64,000 nucleotides of DNA, taken from NCBI GenBank assembly GCA_030295235.1, contig AP026137.1, positions 992,001-1,056,000 on the forward strand, read 5' to 3'. The notes below the pieces were generated by a model, which saw only the letters and a list, made by a program, of their open reading frames with translations, made no database searches and was not told the origin of the DNA. This stretch comes from Fistulifera solaris (taxonomy: Eukaryota > Bacillariophyta > Bacillariophyceae > Naviculales > Stauroneidaceae). The position numbers and the translations under genes are program-made. Numbering within the stretch: position 1 is the first letter of the stretch; each line of letters opens with the position of its first letter. Positions 41,218-51,619 of the stretch are shown piece by piece.

Positions 41218-41838
41218 TTAACGTAGCTTTTGCCTCACCGTTCGTTCATCGTCTTCCACTTCGTGGTGACATCGTTTATTATCACCAGACGAGTCAAAAC
41301 TCTCTTCTTCAATTTCATAAGCACGCTCGTAATCACGCTTTCCTTCTTCCAGCGCCAGATCAGACGCCCACTTGTCTAGTTGCAAAGCGGCATCGGCGAT
41401 TTGTTTCGCGGGCCATTTCCTCTTACTAGCTCCCACAATATAGCGTTTCGACCAAAACTTTCGTCTTTGTCGTTCGTAGCAAAATTTGCTCTCTAATCCT
41501 CGTGTTTCGGCCCCTAATGCCAGCATGGGACGACTTTCTTGCCGAGCCGAAGTAAAACTCCAAAAGTAAGACGCCATGCGGCGGGCCGCCTCTCGAAATT
41601 GCATGAGCTCATCGCGCGAGTACCAGCAACTTTCATCAACATCCTTCAGTTGTGAGGGATAGACTTGAACTGTTGGTGCAAAGGATACTCTTCGGGGCTC
41701 GTCTATGGGAAGTGGGGATCCCATGGGAGAAAGGGAGACGACCGACCGATCGCTATCGAAAACATTCTCGAAGCAATCCTTATCGATCGCCGTGGCCGGT
41801 AAACCATCGTCAATACCGTCCAGATTCAGATATTCCAT
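41218..41838 (-). CDS. WY-motif protein, lineage-specific family, paralog A
   Basis: 206 residues from ATG 41838. The recognisable core is RRVSFAPTVQVYPS, then ESCWYSRDELMQFREAARR. A helical, basic region with CYERQRRKFWSKRYIVGASK and a charged tail follow. The same order (RVRFSLPSVFV, KSMWYQPDDLVSFR) occurs in the gene at 42629-43123. The phrase V-x-F ... W-Y-S/Q-x-D-E/D-L recurs in many diatom proteins of unknown role. No targeting signal. Confidence 0.72.
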   Translation of the reverse strand: MEYLNLDGIDDGLPATAIDKDCFENVFDSDRSVVSLSPMGSPLPIDEPRRVSFAPTVQVYPSQLKDVDESCWYSRDELMQFREAARRMASYFWSFTSARQESRPMLALGAETRGLESKFCYERQRRKFWSKRYIVGASKRKWPAKQIADAALQLDKWASDLALEEGKRDYERAYEIEEESFDSSGDNKRCHHEVEDDERTVRQKLR

Positions 41839-42628
41839 TGTATTGTTATTTGTTGTGTAAATAGAGCTGCTTTATCTTCTCATTGTTGTTTCTTCAGATG
41901 CCTAACGGAATTATTTGTGTTTGGTATCGTGTGTTGGTCTCTCGTCTTCGTTGTTCGATTCAGTCCTTCACATTCGGCCATTATCCCGTGTTTCACGTGG
42001 CCACGTGTCGCGCGTCTCAAATCATACTTATAAATGTAGAGTAGAAAGGAGAATAACAGAATCAATAAGGATTTATACGACCGGAATGGGAATTGAAATG
42101 CGGTAAGAAACTCTTGTAGATTTCTACAGAGAAAGTTCGGTTTTCTGTTGGGCCGGTATCACGTGCAAGTTCCGTCTTTCTTTCGAGAACGAAGCGCGGA
42201 AGCGCGGAACAAGCGATAACAAGGGCTAGAGTACTGAGTACTGAGTACTGGTCGTGCTACAGTACCGTATTTTGAAATTTCGGTTGAAGCGGAGCGCGGA
42301 GAAACCCCTTGAACCAAACTCGCGACTCCTCCTCGCGACTAACTCTTAAGTAAGAACCAAGATTCGACACCTAAAACTAAGTTAGCTAAGAAGAATCATC
42401 ATCATCGTTTGTTCCGCAAGATCCAGAATGGATGCTGCGTCCTTCCCAATCAATCAACAATTACTATCGAGATCAAGAAAACTCTTAGAAATCGGGAGCG
42501 TTTTCAGACGAAGGCGAATAGGTTTACAAAACAGAATTTTGCCTATGCGCTAAAATACAATATTATTATCAAAAACAAAAGGAATCTCCACGTCTGACAA
42601 TCGATAGCTTGAATACACATGTGCATGC
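41839..42628. other. Intergenic with short direct repeats
   Basis: 790 bp between two related minus-strand genes. GAGTACTGAGTACTGAGTACTG around 42233-42249 and a few GCGGA duplications are the only visible structure. Confidence 0.4.
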
Positions 42629-43123
42629 CTATGTCTCAATCCGTTGTCGGACGCAACGCTCGGGTTCATCTTGACTGTCACGATCTCGTTTATTATCAAG
42701 GTAAGCATAGTAGAATGCTCTAAATCCAGCTTCGGTGGCTTCTTCTGTCGCACGGTGACATATTTTGTGAGCAAATGCACCCAGCTTTTCACTGTCCAAG
42801 GTGTTATCTGAGTGTCGTAGCCTATTCGAGACGTGTACAATCAGACGATTCGCAAGAACTCGATTGTGCTGGCGTTCCGAAAACGACCTGGTGTCAAACG
42901 GATCCCATTCAGATCCTTGCCATTTCCGTGTCACAGATTGTCTTTTCAAAGATGAACGAAAGCTGACTAGATCATCAGGCTGGTACCACATGCTCTTCTT
43001 CAAAGCATCAAATTCACTTTCTTCGAGTAACTCCGAGGGGACAAACACTGATGGCAAAGAGAAACGCACTCTACTTGAGTCGTCCTTTGTTCTTCTTTCG
43101 GGTGATTGAAACGTTTTGCACAT
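42629..43123 (-). CDS. WY-motif protein, lineage-specific family, paralog B
   Basis: 164 residues from ATG 43123. It contains SRVRFSLPSVFVPSELL, then KKSMWYQPDDLVSFRSSLKR, and a helical tail with FRAFYYAYLDNKRDRD. The alternating V-x-F beta-like start and the W-Y-x2-D-D/E-L-x2-F helix match paralog A, 0.8 kb away in the same orientation. The frame is open upstream of this ATG, but the sequence there (CVTHHQQQIIRN) looks non-coding. Function unknown. Confidence 0.68.
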   Translation of the reverse strand: MCKTFQSPERRTKDDSSRVRFSLPSVFVPSELLEESEFDALKKSMWYQPDDLVSFRSSLKRQSVTRKWQGSEWDPFDTRSFSERQHNRVLANRLIVHVSNRLRHSDNTLDSEKLGAFAHKICHRATEEATEAGFRAFYYAYLDNKRDRDSQDEPERCVRQRIET

Positions 43124-43716
43124 GATTCTTTGACGCAGGAGGACCGGAAATGCCGAAGGATTGATGCAACGAATGTACGATGTATTTCTAATTATTTGTT
43201 GTTGGTGATGTGTAACGCACAAAATTTAGAAGTGAAATAATGGAACTCCAAACAGAAGAATTTTCGTGCCTGTTTGTGCCAGCTGTTGGAAATTTGAAGA
43301 ACCTTCAAGATTCAGAAACTTCAAGGCGATGGAGCACAGTAGAAATTTAAGTAGTTGAGTCAGTAGTCAGGCGTCAGACGCACATCTGCGTGGTGTGATT
43401 GTTTGTCAGTTTGTTGTCAGCGATTTAGTTCCCGAGACTCCTAGCCATTCAATCTCCAGTCTCCAGTCTCCAGTCCCTCTAGCTCTAGCCCACTATTTCG
43501 TTGTCTTAATTGTTGAGTGCTGATTTCAAATAAATAATAGTCTATTAAAAAAGACTGTAGACTGTATATGTGTGCACAGATTGCCGACTTGAATCGCAAC
43601 CAGCAGTGCTTCAGCAAGATTCGCTTTCTAGGAAGTACTCCTTAATAACAATAGTGAAAATATAAAGAGATAAATGAAGCAGGGAATGGGGAAGGCAACG
43701 ACGCTATTAGTTGCAT
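43124..43716. other. Intergenic
   Basis: 593 bp with a CTCCAGTCTCCAGTCTCCAGTC tract near 43452-43475; no gene supported. Confidence 0.4.
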
Positions 43717-44322
43717 TTATGTAACGTGATGTTTATTCGTTCTTTTGCGGTTGATGACGGCAATTCGTAAGCCAGCAACTTTGTTCTCTTTGGCAGCCGT
43801 GCGAATAGTGGAAACAGCCTCGAACGCCTTCATTTCAGCAGTAACCTCCTGCATTTCAATGGCAGGAGTAGGTTTGACAATAGGTTGCACAATACCCTTG
43901 AGTTGAGGAGGAGCAGCATCTCCCTTCTTCAGCACAACCAATTTCTTCAAGTATTCCTCCAAACGCGCAACATTGACCGTCAAACTTTCCTCCGACTTGT
44001 TTCGGCGGCGCCAATCGATGGCGATTCCGATCGTTTGGGCATAAGAAGGGTTTACCTTGACAGCTTTCAGCTCCTCCAACGTGAAACCCTTTCCTAGACG
44101 AATCTTAGCCGAGTACTTTTGGGTTGGGCAGTGCACCACCGGTCGCAATCGTTCCATGGGCGCCGGGGCAATTTTGGCGGCCTTGGCAGCACGCTTGACA
44201 CGGCGTGCCTTCTTGCGAGTGGCCTGGTTCAAGCCGAGCTTGACTTTCAAAGGACCACGACTGCTCTCGCAATACTTTTTCTTGCAGTGGATGTTGGGGA
44301 TAATATTGTTGTGTTTCACCAT
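43717..44322 (-). CDS. RPL13: Cytosolic ribosomal protein eL13
   Basis: 201 residues from ATG 44322, the usual length for eL13. Conserved features: KKARRVKRAAKAAKIAPAP, LRPVVHCPTQKYSAKIRLGKGFTLEEL, SYAQTIGIAIDWRRRNKSEE and NVARLEEYLKKLVVL. It is a large-subunit protein of the 80S ribosome. The gene is intact and uninterrupted, which contrasts with many neighbours. Confidence 0.95.
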   Translation of the reverse strand: MVKHNNIIPNIHCKKKYCESSRGPLKVKLGLNQATRKKARRVKRAAKAAKIAPAPMERLRPVVHCPTQKYSAKIRLGKGFTLEELKAVKVNPSYAQTIGIAIDWRRRNKSEESLTVNVARLEEYLKKLVVLKKGDAAPPQLKGIVQPIVKPTPAIEMQEVTAEMKAFEAVSTIRTAAKENKVAGLRIAVINRKRTNKHHVT

Positions 44323-45018
44323 TTTAGCGTTTTATTGTGTATACAAACTAAAGAAAAAGAAATCGGAAGGGGACACGTGAGAAAGGCAAGCGAGAGAAAA
44401 GACGAACTTCAAGACAGCAATAAGCAAGCGGCGATGAAACACCACTTGATTTGAATGTTATAGCACGTTTGCTTCCGAGGGTAAACAAAAAAGTTGGGGC
44501 TTTTTGCCAACTGGAATGGCTAGACGACCGATGGGAGCGAAATATAAAAAGTTCAAAATCTTTGAACTCGCTACGAGCGACAAATGCAGCGATCTCATGC
44601 TAATGCGGGATAATCAACTCTAAACATCATTCTATTCAACGAAAAAAGGTCAGCATACCTTGAACAACGATACGAAATGCTTTGTCGCAGGTGATGCGCA
44701 TGGTGGGCGAACATGAAAAATTCCATCATTGCGGTGTAGTAGAGCGAGAAGCGGTAAACGAGTTTTGCGGCTTTGGCTGCACGAGACTACTTTTTCGCGT
44801 AGAGATAAATCCACTGAGTACCTAAAACTGTAGCAATTCTATAACGGTACGATATCATAGGTTTGCTGCGTATCTAATAGGGAATGAAATTATTTCGCTC
44901 ACGAATTGCCAAATTTTTGCGCCTTTATTTTGAATTGAAAAAATTGCTAGTCTAGTCTATGTGACGATGATGTGCGAAGTTCGTGCAACAGAACAATGGT
45001 AACACATTCTTGATAAAC
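44323..45018. other. Upstream region of eL13
   Basis: 696 bp between the eL13 start and the U-box gene 3' end, presumably holding the eL13 promoter. No RNA gene or repeat recognised. Confidence 0.4.
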
Positions 45019-45606
45019 CTACTTGTGAATCAGCTGCAATGCCGCGGTCAGAGTTTTGCGCAAAACACCTCGTGTCGTTCTCTCTCGGTCCGCATTTCGT
45101 TTCCGAAACACAGCAGATCGCTGGGGATACTCTTGTCGTCTCGATCGCTGGCTAGAACCATTGGAACCGCACTTCTCTGTCGATGATGAAGGAAGCTCGC
45201 TTTCGAAGGGACTGCGACGACTGCTTCCGCTTTTTTGCTGCTGCTTGTGGGTCGCACGATTAGTGAAATAATCAGAGGGCAAACAGAACGAATCATCAGA
45301 ATTCTCCGTCTCGTCGTCATCTTCTTCCGTTAATCCGTTCTGAATGCGCCATTTTGTGATGTCCTGATGGAGCTTGCGATTGCTGACCAAGTCCGAAGGT
45401 CTCATTGGTTTTCGTGTCAAAGGACAAGAACCATTCGTTTTGATCCATTGAAGGATGGCATCACGATCGAAGTTTAAACCAGTACGTGTCATGAGAGGAA
45501 ACTCCATCACCTCCATAGTGATGGGGCAAATAAACTCATCCGGAACTTTCAAGCCGAGTTTGTCGTCAAAACATTTTGCAGTCGCTGTTGATTTTGGTGT
45601 CTTCAT
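45019..45606 (-). CDS. U-box protein, putative E3 ubiquitin ligase
   Basis: 195 residues from ATG 45606. A U-box covers ~residues 23-95: VPDEFICPITMEVMEFPLMT, then GLNFDRDAILQWIKTNGSCPLTRKPMRPSDLVSNRKL, followed by helix ITKWRIQNGL. The rest is disordered and Ser/Arg rich, with no armadillo or TPR repeats, so the substrate-binding part is undefined. U-box proteins recruit E2 enzymes for ubiquitination. Uninterrupted. Confidence 0.92.
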   Translation of the reverse strand: MKTPKSTATAKCFDDKLGLKVPDEFICPITMEVMEFPLMTRTGLNFDRDAILQWIKTNGSCPLTRKPMRPSDLVSNRKLHQDITKWRIQNGLTEEDDDETENSDDSFCLPSDYFTNRATHKQQQKSGSSRRSPFESELPSSSTEKCGSNGSSQRSRRQEYPQRSAVFRKRNADRERTTRGVLRKTLTAALQLIHK

Positions 45607-46796
45607 TCTTGTCAATACGAGAAAGGCAATGGCGTAATGGTAAACAATCTCGAGTGAGAGAGATTTCCAAATTTATGGGATTATTTTGGCATTCGTCGAC
45701 AATGGTGAGTGGTGCTGAGTGGTGAGATGCGGAACAGACTCAAAGGTCAATGAATAAAGTTTAATTACTCCGTATCCATTTTGTCGGTGACGTTGTCACT
45801 CTCCATAAAGCTATCTTAGTCACGTGTCACGTACTATTGTTTAAGTTCCTTATTGAATGCGTTTCTCCTTATTGTTTGAAAGCTGTTATCTGTTATCTTG
45901 TTATTTGTTATAGATTTTAGCTTAAACCGTAGAAAGGAAGCAGGAAGTGCTTCTTTCAGGCATTAAGGGCATTAAGGGCACTAAGGGCTATGAACTACTG
46001 CGGACTACGGAGTGTAAACTAGAAATTGGAGTTCTCTAGCAAAGAGTAAAGCTAGATTTATTGGGTACTACGATCTAAGACCTGCGTGGCGTCACCGCTC
46101 AGCATAACACATCTCACATCTCAAATCTCTAGCTAGAGTCTAGAGAGTAGAGAGTCTAGAGACGAGTGACTAATACCAGTAACCAGTAACAAGTGTAATT
46201 CTGCCTCGGGCCTCTGACCTCTGACTCTGAACTCTGAACTCTGAACTCTGACCTCTGACCTCTGACCTGCGGGCCCCCTGCCCTCTCCCCCCCTGCCCCT
46301 GCCCCTCATTCTTTACTATAGTTTACGCAGTATGGACTTCTACTAAGTTTAGTCAGAAGTCAGAAATCTCGCACAGCGATAAGCGATAAGCGATAAGCCA
46401 ACGGAGTGCGGAGTGCGGAGTATTAGTTAAGCGACTGGTGTCTGACAAGGAGAAAATACGGAGTAAGAAATAAGGTACCGGTACTTTATACGGAGTACTC
46501 CGTACTTTTTTTCTCCTTGGCGTTTGGTGTGTGACGTGTGACGTACAAGTACTCCGAGAGAAATCCTGTATCGTCTACCGTGTATGGAATACGGAGTAAT
46601 GATGATGTGTTGGTGTTTAGCGTTTAGCCTGGGTGCCTGGGTTAGTCTCTCTAGCGTTATTACTGGTACAGTAGCGTTAGCGCGCTTAACGATGGTTAGG
46701 TTTAGGTGACATTAACATTGGTGTAGGTCTACAAAGTCATTGCGCAACCGCAAACCAATCTTCACCTTTTTCTACGTAATGATTTGGCTTTGACTG
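45607..46796. other. Repeat-rich intergenic with simple-sequence tracts
   Basis: 1.2 kb without a supportable gene. It contains GGCATTAAGGGCATTAAGGGCA (~45958), TAGAGTCTAGAGAGTAGAGAG (~46131), a (GA/AC)CTCTGA tract at ~46207-46270, a C-rich block ~46270-46310, (GCGATAA)3 ~46377-46398 and several CGGAGTAC words. These are short slippage-type expansions. Confidence 0.7.
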
Positions 46797-46875
46797 GAAA
46801 CGACGTTAAAATTCTGCCTCGCCGTAGGCTCTACGTAGAAACTTGTACTGAGAGGCAGAATTTTAACGTCCTTTC
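46797..46875. repeat. 79-bp foldback (MITE-like) element, copy 2
   Basis: Arms at 46802-46820 and 46852-46870 are identical to copy 1, and total length is the same 79 bp. The loop differs at a few positions (GCCGTAGGCT versus GCCGTGGGCT; AAACTTG versus AATTTTG). Confidence 0.85.
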
Positions 46876-46959
46876 CTGTGAACCTCTATTTTAGTGCGAA
46901 TGATTGATGTTTGATGTTGCTTGATGGTTGGCAAAACCCTATGGCCGTCGAACATAATA

Positions 46960-47765
46960 AAAAAATGGGATGCCCCTATGTCGATCAATTTCCCTACGGG
47001 GCTCACAAGGGTGTGAATTGCACGTCGACATTTGCAACAACCCATCTGGTGTCTTCCTGAATTATCGATGGAATGGAGTCGAACATAGTCTAGACTAGTC
47101 GAAAAAACGGATGATGTCGAATTAAACAATACCGGATCAATACCCACATTTTTTTTGCTCGTTGCGTGTACTATTCACGTGATCCTTCGAGTGCCGGCTT
47201 GTATTTTACATGCCTTTAACAGTGGCCACGGACAGTACAAATATTTCCAACGGACAAAAAATGTGGGTATTGATCCGGATGGTTTCCGGGAGCCCCCTGT
47301 GTCGATAATTTCCCTACGGGGCCTACGTGAAATGCACGTAGACATTCGCAAAATGCATCTGCTGTCTTTTCCATGTTTGATGTTTCAATTATTGCAGAGA
47401 CACTTTATGCAGATGTGAAGGGGAATGTTACAATGAATTCTGTCGCTGTCGGATTCGATTCGAGAAGTGATGAGGTTAAATTCAATGCTACCTACATCGA
47501 TAAAATTCGTACGGGGTCTACGTAATAAACACGTAGATATTCGAAGCGTTGTAGCTTGGCTTTTGTACTGTTTTAATTCCTCATTGATTGTGAATATCGT
47601 TTATGAGTGTGCATTATGGATGTTGGTCGATGCTTTTTTGGAATGGCAGTCGAACATACTCGAAAATGGTGCCATCAAAATTACACAATATCCGGGTGCC
47701 CCCTCTGTCGATAAATTTCCCCACGGGCTCTACGTGAAATGCACGTAGACATTCGCAAAAATGCA
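46960..47765 (+). repeat. Dispersed CTACGT hairpin repeat, four copies
   Basis: Copies at about 46972-47035, 47288-47350, 47490-47552 and 47690-47762 share CCCC-TCTGTCGATAAATTTCCCTACGGG then CTACGTGAAATGCACGTAGACATTCG. The hairpin arms are best kept in the second and fourth copies. They belong to the same family as 30930-31235 and 51995-52265. Confidence 0.85.
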
Positions 47766-48147
47766 TCATTCATCCTTTTTACCCCTGAATTCAAAAAATG
47801 ATACTCCGTAATAAATTATGGTCCTTATGGCTACTTGAAACTATGTATGCACATTGATGAGACTTTTATGCGACATTGGTGGGACGAAGAACCGAAAACG
47901 GATTAGGATTTACGTGGATGGGCGCCTCGCGTCGCGTCGACCGACAGACCATCGGACGACCTCCGGTGGTGCGCTAGCTGCGCGCTGCGGTCGCTCCTCC
48001 GCCGCTCCAACGAAACCATGAACATGAACCGCACAAACCATTTCCCTGCGGCGCCGTCTGCTCTCTCCTGTTGTTGTCCCTCTCTTCAGGCAGTTACGAA
48101 ACAAGACAAACCTTTCGATCTATCTCTTTCTTTTTGAAACTAAAAAG
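47766..48147. promoter_or_regulatory. Upstream region of the eIF3g gene
   Basis: 382 bp, turning GC-rich at ~47920-48060 just before the eIF3g start, with CT-rich stretches (CTCTCTTC, CTATCTCTTTC) close to the ATG. A promoter/5' UTR is inferred; no discrete element is identified. Confidence 0.3.
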
Positions 48148-49104
48148 ATGCCAATTACACCGCGCTGGGGCGATGAAGACGATGATTCGGACGACGAACA
48201 GCAGCGCGTTCACCGCGATCCTAAACAAGTTGTCATTCCTCCTACGCACAAGTCTCGCGTAGACTCGAAAGGAATTCAAGTTGTAACATCGTATCGGTTA
48301 AATCCCAACAATCATTCGCAGCTGCTCAAAACAGTCACCAAGGTGAAAGTCTCGGTAGAGCGTGTCCGTGAAGCGAAAGCGGTAGAAGAACGCCGACAAT
48401 GGAGCAAGTTCGGACAGGCACTCATTGACGAAAAGGAAAATACGAAAACGACAGTGCAATCCAAAGATGAAATTCTTATGGAAGATCCCCACGCAGATAC
48501 TGATTTGCAGGACGAAGACCCTGGAAAGGCTATTGCGGGTAACCTCAATGAGTTCTGGGCGAAGCAACAACGACGTCAACTTGAACGAAAATACGATGTT
48601 ACGGGTAATGCTGAGCCGCAAGATGCGGGCTGGACGCAAGTGGGAACTGGAGCTGCTGCTCCTTCGACTGGAAAGTATGTGCCTCCAGCGGCGCGCGGTG
48701 GTGCCAGCGGTGCTAGCAGTGCGTTCAAGCCGGAACGCCGCATGGACGATCTGAATACGATCCGTGTCACCAACTTGTCGGAAAACACAAGTGAACACGA
48801 TTTGCAGGAATTGTTCGCACGATATGGTCGTATCTCTCGTGTGTACTTGGCCAAAGACAAGGAAACGATGCAGTCTCGAGGATTCGCTTTTGTTTCTTTC
48901 GTCATGCAATCGGATGCTGCCAAGGCGATGGAGGCGTTGCAAGGCTATGGTTATGATCACTTGATTTTGAAACTAGAATGGGCTCGTCCGAATGCTCCGA
49001 AAGATCCTGCAACGAGCGGTACCGAGTTCCGTAGTGGTTATGGTAAAGCATTGGCGCAGGATACTACGGCGAAAGTATCGTATGCTTCCAATCTTACAAA
49101 ATAA
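48148..49104 (+). CDS. Translation initiation factor eIF3 subunit G
   Basis: 318 residues. The N-terminus (ITPRWGDEDDDSDDE, then GIQVVTSYRLN and TVTKVKVSVERVREAKAVEERRQW.KFG) matches the eIF3g domain that contacts eIF3i. A C-terminal RRM spans ~203-285, with RNP2 IRVTNL and RNP1 RGFAFVSF, ending LILKLEWARP. eIF3g links the eIF3 complex to the 40S entry channel in scanning and reinitiation. The Cys-Cys-His-Cys knuckle found in animal and plant eIF3g is absent: the protein has no cysteine at all. Uninterrupted. Confidence 0.94.
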   Translation: MPITPRWGDEDDDSDDEQQRVHRDPKQVVIPPTHKSRVDSKGIQVVTSYRLNPNNHSQLLKTVTKVKVSVERVREAKAVEERRQWSKFGQALIDEKENTKTTVQSKDEILMEDPHADTDLQDEDPGKAIAGNLNEFWAKQQRRQLERKYDVTGNAEPQDAGWTQVGTGAAAPSTGKYVPPAARGGASGASSAFKPERRMDDLNTIRVTNLSENTSEHDLQELFARYGRISRVYLAKDKETMQSRGFAFVSFVMQSDAAKAMEALQGYGYDHLILKLEWARPNAPKDPATSGTEFRSGYGKALAQDTTAKVSYASNLTK

Positions 49105-50127
49105 ATAGTCAGAGTAAATATTTATTGTTTGAAAAAGGTTTCTCTACGGTTCGGTTAGGTGAATGATTCGGAGTACGCGTCTGCTTTGATTTAAATAGGC
49201 TGGCTACTCTGTAGAACCTTATTCTGAGCATCAAATCGTTAGACTCCTGGCTCTTAGTTTTTTTCTAATTTGCTGTAAGGGCTGGTTACTTTTTCGAAGG
49301 TCCCCTCGTTCAAACAGTAGTCGAAACTTGTTTTGGTCAATCGACCTCCGCCGCGATAAAAGCACGACGACCATGGCGAAACGCCGTTCATGTTGCTATA
49401 ACTTGTGCTAAAGGCTGCGCATTTCTCTCAAACCTGAGATATATAATTCTCTCACGGTAGGAACGCATCTCGTTGAAAATGAGAGAAAATGGCGCCACTG
49501 GGATGAAGTTTTCGGGTTTCACGTCGATTTTCTACGGTGAAAAAGCACGGTAGAATCGAATCATGACCGTTCTTCACAACCCAATCGACTCTGACAAAAG
49601 TAAAACAACCATTATAACCGCTTAATTCTAATTATATAATAACAATAAAAATAATGTCAAGAAAGCATTGTTTAATCGATCGGCGCCCCATCATGTTTAG
49701 GCTTCACTTGTGCGTTGTTTTACCATGGTGAGTTTTTTGTTCTATGGATTACTGTAACTCAGAGTGTACTGATACGGAGCTATCGCGACAGGACCTCTCT
49801 GCGTGTAACCAGCCCTTACTATTTACAGAAGTACTTAATTGATAGGAAACGAGTAACAAGTACCTCTTATCCAACTGAGACGTTTCGACGACGATAGACC
49901 TAGTCGATCCGGGATACGATCGCGTGCAAAGCAGCAGGCCGTAGCGTTGTGACACGTACCAAGTACGTACTTACTTCGAACGGTTTTAGTTCCTTCGTCC
50001 TCATTATTTTCTCCCTCCACTTCATTATTGTTTGATCTAACTCATTCTTTCCTCCTTGCTAGAGCATTGTGTCGCTGGAAACTTCCCTTCACGAGTAATA
50101 GACAACAAAACGGAGCTGACGCAAACG
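49105..50127. other. Intergenic
   Basis: 1.0 kb without a supportable gene; short open frames have no protein-like composition. No tRNA-like B box found by eye. Confidence 0.4.
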
Positions 50128-50562
50128 ATGGCTCGCACTCACTCTACAAAACGATCGGCCTTGACCAGTTTCATCTTGACTCTGTTTTTCACCACGAATG
50201 TTGCGGGTTGGACTACTTCATTACGATCAAAAAGACCGAGCAGCACTCAACTTAATGCTGCAACACGCCGTGCGTTTCTTTATACAACAGCTACGACGAC
50301 TGCCGCTACCTTATTTCCTTCTGTAATGTTCGCGAATGAGTCCTCCGACAACCCAAATATCGATCCATTCGATGCTATGAGCGACGCACTCCGACAACAA
50401 GGGTGGCCGAATTCGGCATCACCTTTACCGATTCCCTCCAATAGTTCACTGAGTACAAGCGGCAATAGTAGTGGTGAAATACAAAGGGTATCGTCTGATT
50501 TGGAGAACGCCCTCCAAGAAGCCGCCAAAAGGAAGCAAGTTGACCCTCGAACTCATGGTTGA
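50128..50562 (+). CDS. Small putative thylakoid-lumen protein
   Basis: 144 residues from ATG 50128. The bipartite presequence comprises a signal peptide (LTSFILTLFFTTNVAG-W) and a second, twin-arginine-like lumenal signal (RRAFLYTTATTTAATLFPSVMFA) before NESSDN. The short mature part (NIDPFDAMSDALRQQGWP ... LENALQEAAKRKQVDPRTHG) is helical and unassigned. The stop at 50560-50562 appears genuine; the overlapping frame that continues to 50716 lacks conserved character. Confidence 0.65.
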   Translation: MARTHSTKRSALTSFILTLFFTTNVAGWTTSLRSKRPSSTQLNAATRRAFLYTTATTTAATLFPSVMFANESSDNPNIDPFDAMSDALRQQGWPNSASPLPIPSNSSLSTSGNSSGEIQRVSSDLENALQEAAKRKQVDPRTHG

Positions 50563-51014
50563 TTCTGCTTTCAATTATGAAGGAACTTTATCAATCTTCC
50601 TAAGTGGAGTTTTCATGGATGAATCTGATAATCGTAAGCACGCGCTCGTGATCTCTCACCACATAGATTTGCGGCTTGATCAAGCGACAAAAAATGATCG
50701 ATTGTTTGCAACATAAACTAGTAAGAAAATCATAACTAAGGCCGACCGTCAGCGTCTTTCTCATCGCTTTGTCGCTGCTAGATCGGTGAATCAACTTGAT
50801 TGTTCGTAGACGAGAAAGCGCGTTAGTAGGATTTGAAAAAACAGAGGGCATCCGATTCAAGCCCAGCATTCCATCCTTTTCTTCTCGCAGCGATCACAAA
50901 AGCGTGGCTTGTCTTTAAAATAATTAGTTTAAATTTAGTGTTTACGTGGTGTTCCTCCTTCATGTATCATGTCACGTATCATACGGTGTAATAAGTTATT
51001 CTTAATGAACTCAA
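50563..51014. other. Intergenic, convergent 3' ends
   Basis: 452 bp between convergent genes; no feature recognised. Confidence 0.4.
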
Positions 51015-51619
51015 TTAACGCCACATGGCCCACAACAAAAAGATAAATGCCAATACGAGCCCAATGGCGATCCCATATATAATCATCTTCTGTTGCACTT
51101 GCCTTCGACTCATGCTAGTCAAATGCGTCGCGCCCGTCCGGTCATTCCAGAGACTTCCCTCACACGACCGTGTGCATTCAATAATGTCTCCCGGTTGGTA
51201 CCCAACTCCTCGGTAATTTCCAACGCCACAGCTTCCGTTTCTTGCATCGTTCGACGAGCGCGTTCGAGTGTGTCATTTTGATTCGATAGCATATCTTCAT
51301 TCTTTTGTAAAGCTCTACGTTCATAGTCGCCGTTGATATTATTCGTGCCGCCCAGAAGGGACTGTTTGTCACTCTTTTGTTGCATAGCTTGATACTGCGA
51401 CTTGGCTTGGCGTACTTTTTGTAGCAGCAAGTTTTTGACGTTTGTGGAAGGCTGTGATCGTGCTTCCAACGCCATTTGCTTGATTAAATCATCGCATTGT
51501 TGCAACAGGTTTTTCGTAAAAGCACCGGGAGGTTCCGTCGACAAGGAGTTTTCAATTTGTTGCAAAAGCGATTGAAATTCGTCGTCGTATCGTTGAAATG
51601 TCGTGTCACTGTCTGCCAT
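51015..51619 (-). CDS. Vti1-like Qb-SNARE, one frameshift
   Basis: ATG 51619. The N-terminal three-helix region (FQRYDDEFQSLLQQIENSL ... CDDLIKQMALEAR) is followed by a SNARE motif (MLSNQNDTLERARRTMQETE, ALEITEELGTNRETLLNAHGRVREVSG), with the Asn/Gln layer position as in Vti1. The primary frame stops at 51119. Adding one base to the AAA run at 51121-51123 (+ strand) continues RRILTSMSRRQVQQKM into a hydrophobic anchor (IYGIAIGLVLAFIFLLW), ending TAA at 51015-51017. That makes 201 residues, close to Vti1 length. It acts in Golgi-endosome/vacuole membrane fusion. Confidence 0.88.

Noticed and set aside
44323-50127. tRNA or snRNA genes in the long intergenic stretches
   Set aside because: Looking for A/B boxes and Sm-type motifs by eye gave nothing convincing; a covariance-model search would be decisive.
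50471-50716. C-terminal extension of the small lumenal protein in another frame
   Set aside because: The in-frame ending (KRKQVDPRTHG) is plausible as a natural C-terminus and the shifted frame shows no domain.
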